Made by a program: the position numbers and the translations under genes
From: Chrysophaeum taylorii
Taxonomy: Eukaryota > Sar > Pelagophyceae > Pelagomonadales > Pelagomonadaceae
DNA length: 33,263 bases
Reading direction: 5' to 3'
NCBI GenBank assembly: GCA_029834535.1
Contig: JAQMWT010000492.1
Location: 1-33,263, forward strand
Notes under the pieces: model-generated
What the model was told of the DNA's origin: nothing
Databases searched by the model: none
The model's input: the letters and a program-made list of their open reading frames with translations, nothing else
Shown here: positions 20,802 through 27,764 of the stretch, in pieces
Layout of the letters: each line of letters begins with the position of its first letter
Numbering within the stretch: the stretch's first letter is position 1

Positions 20802-21521
20802 ATGCTGCTGCTGGTGTTCTGCGTCGCTTCGGGCTTGAGCGTGCCGAGCGGTCTTGGGCCGAGCCTCGCGCTGCGCGGCGGGGCGGTCGCCGACTACAGC
20901 GGTGCCGCGTCGGAATTGTTCAACAACATGCGGGCTCCGGCGGCGTTGATCGGGGGTTCGATCGTGCCTATAGGCTTCGCCGCCATTCCTGAAATTGTTC
21001 CGCAGCAGGATTCCACGGTCACCAAAGCCCTCAAGCGCATCCACATGGTCCTCGCGATCGCGAGCTTGTCGGCGGAGATCTTGGCGGTTATTTACTCGAC
21101 GATATCTATCAACAAACTCTCGGAGACGACGGCGGCTCCGACCTCTTCGGTGACAGAACTGCTGCGCCGCGACTACGAGCTGCCGTGGCTCGGGTGCAAC
21201 ATCAATTTTCTCGCGGGCTTGTTTGGCTTTTCGATGTTGCTCGGGCTTCGCGCCTGGTTCAGTTTCGGGGCGAGGCTCGGTCGGGTCGGGGTGCTGATCG
21301 CGACTTCAGTACTCCTCCACTCCGTCTCGATCGTGAATGCGGGGATCGCTGCGGGCGACGGCGCCGGGGAGCGCTTTGGCGGCAATTTCGCGGGCCTTCT
21401 CAAGCGGTACCTTTGGCTGCTGTTTAAAGACGCGATGGCTCGGAAGTCTTCGCTCCAAGTCGGGGCGCTCCTCACCTTGAGCTTCGCCGCCTACTTCTAC
21501 GCCACCTATACCCCCGAGTAA
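20802..21521 (+). CDS. Polytopic membrane protein with signal/plastid-type leader, unknown function
   Basis: This intact 239-residue ORF starts MLLLVFCVASGLSVPSG, a signal peptide, followed by LGPSLALRGGAVADYSG. The latter resembles the leader-plus-LRGG arrangement seen in predicted plastid or secretory proteins of heterokont algae. Hydrophobic segments follow at about 43-62, 82-107, 144-168 (WLGCNINFLAGLFGFSMLLG), 180-202 and 222-236, giving roughly five membrane passes. There are no catalytic motifs that I recognise. The last quarter is basic between helices (LLKRYLWLLFKDAMARK). The gene is intronless and its stop is 13 bp from that of the convergent PPR gene. Role unknown; an envelope or thylakoid location is a guess from the leader. 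Confidence 0.65.
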   Translation: MLLLVFCVASGLSVPSGLGPSLALRGGAVADYSGAASELFNNMRAPAALIGGSIVPIGFAAIPEIVPQQDSTVTKALKRIHMVLAIASLSAEILAVIYSTISINKLSETTAAPTSSVTELLRRDYELPWLGCNINFLAGLFGFSMLLGLRAWFSFGARLGRVGVLIATSVLLHSVSIVNAGIAAGDGAGERFGGNFAGLLKRYLWLLFKDAMARKSSLQVGALLTLSFAAYFYATYTPE

Positions 21522-21534
21522 AAATAATTACAAA

Positions 21535-22473
21535 TCACGAAGAAGACCGCCGCCGCCGCACGACGACGAGGCGGTCGGGATCCGCCGCGGTCGACACAAC
21601 CACGTTGTTGTTTTCGTCGTCGTTTTCGCCGCCGCGGAGCACGTCGAGGATTGCGGCTCTCGTGACCCCCGCCTTGGTGACTAGGAGAATATCGTCGTCT
21701 TTGTTACTGCGGAGAGCGAGGCGGACGAGTGTCCTTGCGACTGGGGCCGCGGTCTTTCTGAGATCGAACGTATTCTCCTCCTCGCGAGCCGCGAACCGTA
21801 CTCCGCTCGCCGTCGCTTCGAGGAACGTGGACTCGGCATCTTCAAAACGGCCCGCATTCTCGCAGGCCGAGATGGCCGAAACGTAGGATGTCGCGTCCGG
21901 CGCGATCTCGCGATCCCGCATCTCCCTTAGGATCTCGAGGGCAGTCTCCCATCGCTTTCCGCGCGCGCACGCTCCGAGAGCCGCGTCGTAGGCCGCGCGG
22001 TCGGGAAACATGTCTCGCCGCACATCCTCGAAGAGCTCGAGGGCCTTCTCCCACCATCCGGCCCTCGCACACGCCGAGATCGTTGCTGTGTACGAGGCGA
22101 GGTTTGGGTGACGCATCGCCTCGAGGATCGCGACGGCTCTCCTGCCTTGGCGGCCCTTCTCGCACGCCGCGATCGCCGCGTTATAGGTGATTGTGTTCGG
22201 TTTGAGGCCGCGGCCCCGCATCTCCTCGAGCAGCGACACGGCCTGCTCCCACCCGCACGCCGTTATGGCGGCGTTGTAGTGGATCACTTCGGGCCTTCTC
22301 ATTTCCGCGAGCAACCCGAGGGCCTTATCAACCTGTTTCGCGCGCCCGTACGCGCGAATGGCCATCGTGAAGTGCTTCGCCGTCCGCAGGGGACCGATCT
22401 TCTCCAGAAGTCGCTCGACCTCAGCCAAGTGCCGCGCCTCCTTGAGCCTAGCAAACACGCGACTACTCCTCAT
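21535..22473 (-). CDS. Pentatricopeptide-repeat (PPR) protein with degenerate Smr-like tail
   Basis: This intact 312-residue ORF ends in TGA. Residues about 35-215 hold five to six PPR units with the usual helix pairs: KPNTITYNAAIAACEKGRQG, then RRAVAILEAM; NLASYTATISACARAGWWEK, then ALELFEDV; DRAAYDAALGACARGKRWET; and APDATSYVSAISACENAGRF. PPR proteins bind single-stranded RNA in organelles and take part in editing, splicing, cleavage or translation. After residue 235, FDLRKTAAPVARTLVRLALR and the following LLVTKAG and RLVVV strands resemble the start, centre and end of an Smr domain. The Smr DLHG motif reads DLRK, so nuclease activity is doubtful. There is no clear transit peptide before MRSSRVFARLKEA, though the N-terminus is basic and could be mitochondrial. 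Confidence 0.85.
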   Translation of the reverse strand: MRSSRVFARLKEARHLAEVERLLEKIGPLRTAKHFTMAIRAYGRAKQVDKALGLLAEMRRPEVIHYNAAITACGWEQAVSLLEEMRGRGLKPNTITYNAAIAACEKGRQGRRAVAILEAMRHPNLASYTATISACARAGWWEKALELFEDVRRDMFPDRAAYDAALGACARGKRWETALEILREMRDREIAPDATSYVSAISACENAGRFEDAESTFLEATASGVRFAAREEENTFDLRKTAAPVARTLVRLALRSNKDDDILLVTKAGVTRAAILDVLRGGENDDENNNVVVSTAADPDRLVVVRRRRSSS

Positions 22474-22621
22474 TTCTCAACACTAACCACCTGTTTAGGA
22501 AAGAAAAAAAAAAAAAAACTTTTTGAGAGCGACCAAGACACCCACGCCTAGAAACGAAAGGGGAAAATTTTGTCGAATGAATATGCGTGGTTTTTGCGAA
22601 TAGATTCAGGACAAGTGCAGG

Positions 22622-22956
22622 CCAGTAAGTTCACCCACCTTGTCCCAATCTCTAACCCTAGTAAGTTCAGGTCTGGTCCCAGTAAGTTCGCCTGGCCACC
22701 ACTTTGTCCCAATCTCTATTAGAGACTCTAACCCGGCGTAAAAACCCACTCGTTGTGGTCACACCCACTCACCCCACTCTCCTTTGAGCTCGTCGCTCTC
22801 ACCCCCGCCAATCCAAGCTGCTTTGATCCGCACGCGCCGCCAACCTTTGAGTTTGAGTTTTCTAAAAACAAACCCCAGTAAGCTCACCTGGTCACTCGGT
22901 TCACCTAGTCCCAATCTCCAACCCCAGTAAGTTCACCTTGTCCCAGTAAGTTCACC
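22622..22956 (+). repeat. Six interspersed copies of CCAGTAAGTTCACC
   Basis: Exact or one-to-three-mismatch copies start at 22622, 22658, 22679, 22875, 22924 and 22943. Three are followed by a second shared motif, GTCCCAATCTC (22642, 22706 and 22908). The interval 22474-22987 has no gene. The array lies immediately beside the 3' side of the decayed Helitron helicase, so it may be part of that element's terminal region. Confidence 0.6.
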
Positions 22957-22987
22957 TACAGTGCCCGTGTAGACGCCGGGAGGGGGC

Positions 22988-23556
22988 TTATCGGTATTGC
23001 GCAGCACGTGTGGGGTAGGGTGGCGTCGTCGACTCAGATGAGTATATCTCCTCGGGGTTGCCGATCGGCAGAGAGCCACGTAGAGCTGGACGTGGCAGAA
23101 GACGGACTTGTGGGAAAGAGGACGCCGACCTCGCGGGGCGTCTGGCCCTGGCTCTTGTTGATCGTTTGGCGTCTGCGGGCCTTAAGGGATACAGGTTGGA
23201 GGAGCCTCGGTGACAACGACACGATCGATCATGTATCTGGTACCGTTGCAGTGGCCGTGCGACGGGTCGACGTTGCGAAGACTTTAAGCTCGCGATCAAA
23301 GTCAGCATGCCGTTGGTTGTCAGGGAGTCGAAAACTCGACTGTAAAGAGCGAGGCGTCGACTTCCGACCCAACCTAGTCGGCCGAAAAGAACTCCGACGC
23401 CTCGCCTCCGGGAAAAAAAGGCCGCGGTCATGCGCGCGTTGTCAGCATCGACAACATCGTTTCGACGGGGCGTGAGAATGGCGCGCTGAAAGAGCCGCCG
23501 CGGGTCGTGGAAACAGTCTGCGAGGTCGCCGTAGACGGCTTGGAGGATCAATGCCT
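22988..23556 (-). pseudogene. Helitron PIF1-like helicase fragment, frameshifted (copy 1)
   Basis: Minus-strand peptides match the C-terminal part of Helitron RepHel helicases in the right order but in different frames. They are DLADCFHDPRRLFQRAILTP with DVVDADNARM; then PGGEASEFFSAD after a frameshift in a T-run; then LRNVDPSHGHCNGTRYMIDR; then TINKSQGQTPREVGV; and finally VFCHVQLYVALCRSAT, which is the helicase motif VI region. Several frameshifts, an in-frame stop and an internal deletion before LRNVD show that it is dead. Helitrons move by rolling-circle replication; the Rep half is not present in the window. Confidence 0.8.
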
Positions 23557-23900
23557 GGCTCGCGGGCCTACCTGATCCTTACCCTAAATCGGGGGACAAC
23601 TTCACAGAGGCAAAGGCGGCCCAAACTCGCCGCATCTACCGTGAGTGGGGGATCGCCAACGCATTGGGCCGGGCTCGCTGCGCCCTCACCGCCCTCACCC
23701 ATGTCGCCGCCTCGGGGAACACCACCCCAGGCCGCCCGATCCCAGCAGGACGTCGCCCTTCGTCGCACATACGTCCGGCGGCAGCATGCGTACGACCTAC
23801 GGGCGGGGCCCGTCCTCTCTTCGCCTGCCCCACGACTCGGCGATGACCCCGACTAGGTCCCGCGTACTTATCTCCGCCCGTCAGGCACATCCCTCCTGCC
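23557..23900 (+). other. Interval without a supported gene
   Basis: One plus-strand frame reads sensibly for about 50 codons (GDNFTEAKAAQTRRIYREWG then IANALGRARCALTALTHVAA) but has no start, no family signature and runs into low-complexity Pro/Arg sequence. It may be a relic inside the Helitron-derived block. I see nothing else here. Confidence 0.3.
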
Positions 23901-24072
23901 CCACAAACCACCCACATCCTTCATGCTCCCCACACACACACCCCTCTTAGCAGTCGACATTTAAAGGCAACCCCACAAACCCCCCCACATCCTTCACGCC
24001 CCCACACACACACCCCCTCTTAGCAGTCGACATTTAAAGACAAACCCACAAACCCACCCACATCCTTCATGC
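23901..24072 (+). repeat. 72-73 bp tandem repeat, about 2.4 copies
   Basis: The units begin at CCACAAACC (23901), 23973 and 24046. They share ACATCCTTCA, a CA-dinucleotide run and CTCTTAGCAGTCGACATTTA. It is noncoding and C/A-rich on the plus strand. Confidence 0.75.
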
Positions 24073-24077
24073 CGGAG

Positions 24078-24131
24078 TATGAAATGGAACCTTCCACATT
24101 CGTCTATGAAATGGAACGTTCCACGTTCGAG
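24078..24131 (+). repeat. 27-bp direct duplication with internal palindrome
   Basis: TATGAAATGGAAC-TTCCAC-TTCG occurs at 24078-24104 and again at 24105-24131. The second copy contains the palindrome TGGAACGTTCCA. It abuts the second helicase fragment. Confidence 0.6.
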
Positions 24132-24140
24132 CAAAGGTTG

Positions 24141-24283
24141 AGGTCTTCGCAACCTCGACCCGTCGCACGGCTACTGCAACGGTATCAGATACATGATCGA
24201 TCGTGTCGTGTCACCGAGGCTCCTCGAACCATCATCCCTTAAGGCCCGCCGACGCCAAACGATCAACAAGAGCCAGGGGCAGA
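24141..24283 (+). pseudogene. Helitron PIF1-like helicase fragment (copy 2), cut by the LTR element
   Basis: The plus strand encodes LRNLDPSHGYCNGIRYMIDR and then, after a frame change, RRRQTINKSQGQ. This is the same helicase segment as copy 1 in opposite orientation (143 bp against 23141-23283, roughly nine bases in ten identical by eye). Similarity stops abruptly after the SQGQ codons at 24283, where the LTR begins. The copy was therefore interrupted by the retrotransposon, and its continuation should lie beyond the element's far end, outside the window. Confidence 0.8.
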
Positions 24284-24622
24284 TGTGGCGTAAGAAGAGT
24301 TTTAGGGGCTACCTGGCGTGCCTTCGAATCCTGGCTCGCCGATCGCGTCCGTGCCCTTGGTGGGATCACTGGACGAGGATGGCCGTTCTCCCGCCACGCG
24401 ACCACAAACAACTTCCGTGCCTGGTCCTCTCAACTTGAGGATCGGCTGTTGCTTTATGATCAAGGATAATCGAAAAACAGAAATCAGGGTGACACATGTC
24501 GTGACGGAAAAGGAAGATGATGTCATAGAAAACTCTGACATCATCGGAACGGAGTAGGGTGCCCCTGATAAGGGGGGCCCTAGAAGAGGGGTAAGCCTTA
24601 GGGGGCGGGAGTTGCCGCCACA
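24284..24622 (-). repeat. 3' LTR of the Ty3/gypsy element
   Basis: The 339-bp segment begins TGTGGCG and ends CGCCACA, a 7-bp terminal inverted repeat with the canonical TG...CA ends. On the outside it starts exactly where homology to the Helitron fragment ends. On the inside it is bordered by a purine-rich stretch and the polyprotein stop 41 bp away. The five bases before it (GCAGA, 24279-24283) are the predicted target-site duplication. The partner LTR is not in the window, so the call rests on boundaries rather than on LTR-LTR identity. Confidence 0.8.
24516..24545. promoter_or_regulatory. Inverted TGACATCA pair in the LTR (bZIP/CRE-like)
   Basis: GATGATGTCA (24516-24525) and TGACATCATC (24536-24545) are perfect reverse complements separated by 10 bp. 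TGACATCA resembles CRE/AP-1 half-site combinations bound by bZIP factors, and a nearby GTGACG (24501-24506) adds another. LTRs carry the element's promoter, so this is a plausible enhancer; it could also form a hairpin in the transcript. Confidence 0.35.
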
Positions 24623-24634
24623 GGACTCCCCTGG
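24623..24634 (-). other. Polypurine-rich tract next to the 3' LTR
   Basis: On the element's strand the LTR is preceded directly by CCAGGGGAGTCC, with the purine core AGGGGAG. This is the position of the primer for plus-strand DNA synthesis. It is short, and assigned mainly by location. Confidence 0.4.
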
Positions 24635-24662
24635 TAAGAATTCGAGCTGCCCCAGCGAGGAG

Positions 24663-27600
24663 CTAGCGCGAGGAGCGCGGCTTCGCCTTACGAGCATCTC
24701 GTGAACGAATCTTCTGATAAACGCGGGTGATGATCGGTTCAGGAACTCGACCACTGCGTAAAGTAAACTTGGGGACCAACACATCAATCTCGTGTGGAGC
24801 GAAATCCGTGACACAAGGAGTTGTGTTGGAGGAAATTCGGGACTTGTCGGTGAAACTTCGACCTTCAACGTCCTTGAATTCGGGCTTGAGCTTGCGGTGC
24901 GAAAGGTGAGAGGTCGGCTTGAAATAAGCGACATCATCGTTCGGACCCAAATCGGAATAGAAATGTAGAGCAACACGATCATTTTGGTAATCGTAAGGCT
25001 CGTAAACTTCGGCAACATAAATCTTCTTGCGCCAATCAGAGCGCTTCCGGTCAGGAATCCGGAAAACAACAAACTTACCGTGCTGATAATCATCACGGAA
25101 GGTTTCTTCGGGTTTGCGGATGGTTTGATCAACGATCGGAGGTACCATCACCGGCGTGATCTGACTGACATGAACACGCCGCTCTTCGGGCGGAGAGTCG
25201 AGAGACTCAATCCTATAGGTGACCGGGGAGAGGCGTTCCTTGATAATAAACGGCCCTCGCCATTCCGGTCGAAGTTTGTTCTGAAGGAAAGGGATGTAGA
25301 GCAAAACGTGCGATCCTTCCTTGTATTCAACATCAACATGATCAGCATTGTAAGCCAATCGCTGTTTCTTCAAAGCTTTATCACGAGCCTCGCGGACGAT
25401 CTTTGTATAATATTTCAATCGTTCGCGAGTCTCGGCGACTGCATCAGAGCGAGTCTTCGGCAACAATCGTGTATCAAAATCCATGAGTGTGTAGTCAGTC
25501 GGCAGCATCGGCTGACGGTTCAGGCGCAGCATAAAGGGAGAAATCTGCGTGCCTGGAATAAACTTGCGGTTGTAGCAAAACGCAATATAATGAGCAAAGT
25601 CAGGCCAATCCGTGATGTTCCGGCCCTGAAGGCAAGCACGGAGGAAGGCCTTGATAAATCGGTTGACACGCTCAGCCGGGTTCGACTGGGCATGATAGGG
25701 AATCGTAGTTTGGTATCGTGTGTTAAAGAGATGGCAAAACTCGCGCATCAACTTGTTCACGAACTCTTTACCGTTGTCGGTACGAATCATCTGGGGGAAG
25801 TAGCCCTTGAGGAGAATGTTAAGGACAAAAGACTCGAGGACAGACTCAGCAGTCTTATCGTTCAAAACATCCAGAATCAAGAAATGTGAGAACGGATCAA
25901 AAAATACTAGAAGATACGTCTCGGGACCAGCGCTGGGCAAGGGTCCAAATAAATCCATGCAAAGAACAGCACCATCACCATCGTAGACGGGCTGCTGCAA
26001 GAGTCCAGCTCGTTTCGGCTCCGGTGTACGAGCTTTCTGACAAACTAAGCATTCAGCAATGAAGACTCCAACTTCGTTCGACATGTGAGGCCACCAAAAT
26101 CGTTCTTGGATAGCCTGGACGGTACTGTGACGTCCCATATGACCAGCGTTGACCGGAGTATCATGATAGAGTCGAATAATGCGTTTGCGCAACGTAGCAT
26201 GTGCAACAATCATCGGGTGCGAATCAACAGAAATGCGGTAAAGAACATCTTTAACGACTTCGAATCGTTCGTTCGCTCGGGAACGTCGCGGCGTCTGACC
26301 TTGGGCCATTCGGTAGCGAATATCCTCGCACGTAGCATCAGATTCTTGCTCACGTGCGATCTCAGCGAGCGTCATATTATCGGGTATCTTATCGATATAA
26401 TCTTTGTAAGCGGCTGCGTCCTTGAAGATCTGTGGCTCATCACGCGCACGGTTCTTCCGACGTTGTCTCGTAGCGTGAGACGTAGCCAATTTCATCGGAT
26501 CCTTTTCAGGGTCTTCGTCTCCGTCTTCCGGCAGTTCGGTCGTAATAAACGACATTATGAAGTGGCAGCCAGAGACGGGAACTCCTCGGTCATCAACAGG
26601 TCGGGGAAGCTCTTGGAACACTAAATACGCGTGGTTCAAAGGTTCTCCAAACTCGTCAGTCTCGATGACATGATCAATCGGGTTGCGGGAGAGACAGTCA
26701 GGGATACTCATTCCCGGTGACTTTCCCGGCTTGTAACCAAGTTCAGGGTCAAAATTGGCGAGGCGAATTGCCCAACGAGCAAGCTGCCCAGACGAGTGCG
26801 TCGCCTTACGTAAAAACGCCAAATTTCGGTGATCGGTCTCCAAAACAGTCCGGTGCCCTTCGATGTAGGCTCGAAAGTGCTCTAGAGAAAGTATAACTGC
26901 CAGCAGCTCTAGCCGACGGGGCTCATAATTTCGCATCTCCTTCGGCACAGCTCGGCTCCAGTATTCAATTACTCGTTCTTCTCGAGTCACTCTTCCGGCA
27001 TCGTCCTTGACTTCGACAATCTGGAAGATATATGCTCCAAGTCCATCCTTGGAAGCATCGGATCGGATCTGAAAAGGCAGATCATAATCGGCGTGGTAGA
27101 CTCCACGGGAATCAACCAAAGCTTCAATAATCGTATCCCAAGCTTTCTGACACTCGGGCGTCCACTCGAACTTTACACCTTCGAGGCATAATCGTCTCAA
27201 CGGTTCCACAATCTTCGAGTAGCCCTTCACATATCGCCGGCAGTAATTACTCATGCCGATGAAAGAACGTATCTGGGTCTTCGGGGAAGTATTCGGTAAA
27301 GTACCTGGAATCGGCATCTTCTGCAGTGCTTCCAGCGTCTTTGGATTCGGCTTCAAGCCTTCTGGGGTAGAAATGTGTCCCAGAAATTCTATATCATCTT
27401 TGAGAAGGTGGAACTTCGCGGTTCGACCGCTGTACCCTCTCTGTGCCAAATGACACATCACTTCGATCAAAACTTGTAAATGTCGATGAAGATCGTCGGA
27501 TCCCATCATAATATCGTCAACAAACGCAACCAAGTCTTGATACATCCATTTCGAAAGGTCGCTCGCCATTTGCTTGCAGAAAAGAGCTCCGGCCGTCTTC

Positions 27601-27734
27601 ACACCTAGAGGTAATCGCAAGAAACTGTGGGCGCCAAGTGGGCTAACCATCGTGACAGCGTCCTGCGCTGCCGGATCCAGACGAAGGTTGTGGTATCCCC
27701 ATCTAATATCAATGCATGTCCGCCATCGTCTCAT
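24663..27734 (-). CDS. pol: Retrotransposon polyprotein, C-terminal part: reverse transcriptase - RNase H - integrase
   Basis: This 1,023-residue frame continues in the same phase from the upstream ORF past a single TGA; the open frame actually resumes at 27761. Residues 7-80 complete the reverse transcriptase: first catalytic Asp in CIDIRWGYH, then LPLGVKTAGALF, then the FVDD box at 71-74. RNase H spans about 218-350 (RSDAS D226, LELLAVILSLEHF, and ETDHRNL D301). The integrase zinc knuckle is H532/H536-C562-x2-C565. The DDE core is D594 (MDLFGP), D653 (RTDNGKEF) and E688 (NPAERVNR). A GPY/F-type segment follows (LRPEWRGPFIIKERL, about 821-835). The last 150 residues are an unfamiliar, basic, aromatic-rich extension (HGKFVVFRIPDRKRSDW); it is not an obvious chromodomain. 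All catalytic residues of this half are in place. Confidence 0.92.
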   Translation of the reverse strand: MRRWRTCIDIRWGYHNLRLDPAAQDAVTMVSPLGAHSFLRLPLGVKTAGALFCKQMASDLSKWMYQDLVAFVDDIMMGSDDLHRHLQVLIEVMCHLAQRGYSGRTAKFHLLKDDIEFLGHISTPEGLKPNPKTLEALQKMPIPGTLPNTSPKTQIRSFIGMSNYCRRYVKGYSKIVEPLRRLCLEGVKFEWTPECQKAWDTIIEALVDSRGVYHADYDLPFQIRSDASKDGLGAYIFQIVEVKDDAGRVTREERVIEYWSRAVPKEMRNYEPRRLELLAVILSLEHFRAYIEGHRTVLETDHRNLAFLRKATHSSGQLARWAIRLANFDPELGYKPGKSPGMSIPDCLSRNPIDHVIETDEFGEPLNHAYLVFQELPRPVDDRGVPVSGCHFIMSFITTELPEDGDEDPEKDPMKLATSHATRQRRKNRARDEPQIFKDAAAYKDYIDKIPDNMTLAEIAREQESDATCEDIRYRMAQGQTPRRSRANERFEVVKDVLYRISVDSHPMIVAHATLRKRIIRLYHDTPVNAGHMGRHSTVQAIQERFWWPHMSNEVGVFIAECLVCQKARTPEPKRAGLLQQPVYDGDGAVLCMDLFGPLPSAGPETYLLVFFDPFSHFLILDVLNDKTAESVLESFVLNILLKGYFPQMIRTDNGKEFVNKLMREFCHLFNTRYQTTIPYHAQSNPAERVNRFIKAFLRACLQGRNITDWPDFAHYIAFCYNRKFIPGTQISPFMLRLNRQPMLPTDYTLMDFDTRLLPKTRSDAVAETRERLKYYTKIVREARDKALKKQRLAYNADHVDVEYKEGSHVLLYIPFLQNKLRPEWRGPFIIKERLSPVTYRIESLDSPPEERRVHVSQITPVMVPPIVDQTIRKPEETFRDDYQHGKFVVFRIPDRKRSDWRKKIYVAEVYEPYDYQNDRVALHFYSDLGPNDDVAYFKPTSHLSHRKLKPEFKDVEGRSFTDKSRISSNTTPCVTDFAPHEIDVLVPKFTLRSGRVPEPIITRVYQKIRSRDARKAKPRSSR

Positions 27735-27761
27735 CGCGAGAAAGGCTAAAGCATCATCTTG

Positions 27762-27764
27762 TCA
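27762..27764 (-). other. In-frame TGA interrupting the reverse transcriptase
   Basis: The stop lies between DSWPNI and QDDALAFLAM, in the segment joining the RLN-type motif to the first catalytic Asp of the reverse transcriptase. The frame is identical on both sides. TGA is the normal stop in neighbouring host genes (CHORD-like, PPR, REJ), so reassignment is unlikely. At this place related elements often carry Arg; CGA to TGA is one CpG transition. Confidence 0.85.

Noticed and set aside
24984..25889. 301-residue plus-strand ORF opposite the integrase
   Set aside because: It is a shadow of the integrase frame, which carries the full HHCC and DDE residues.
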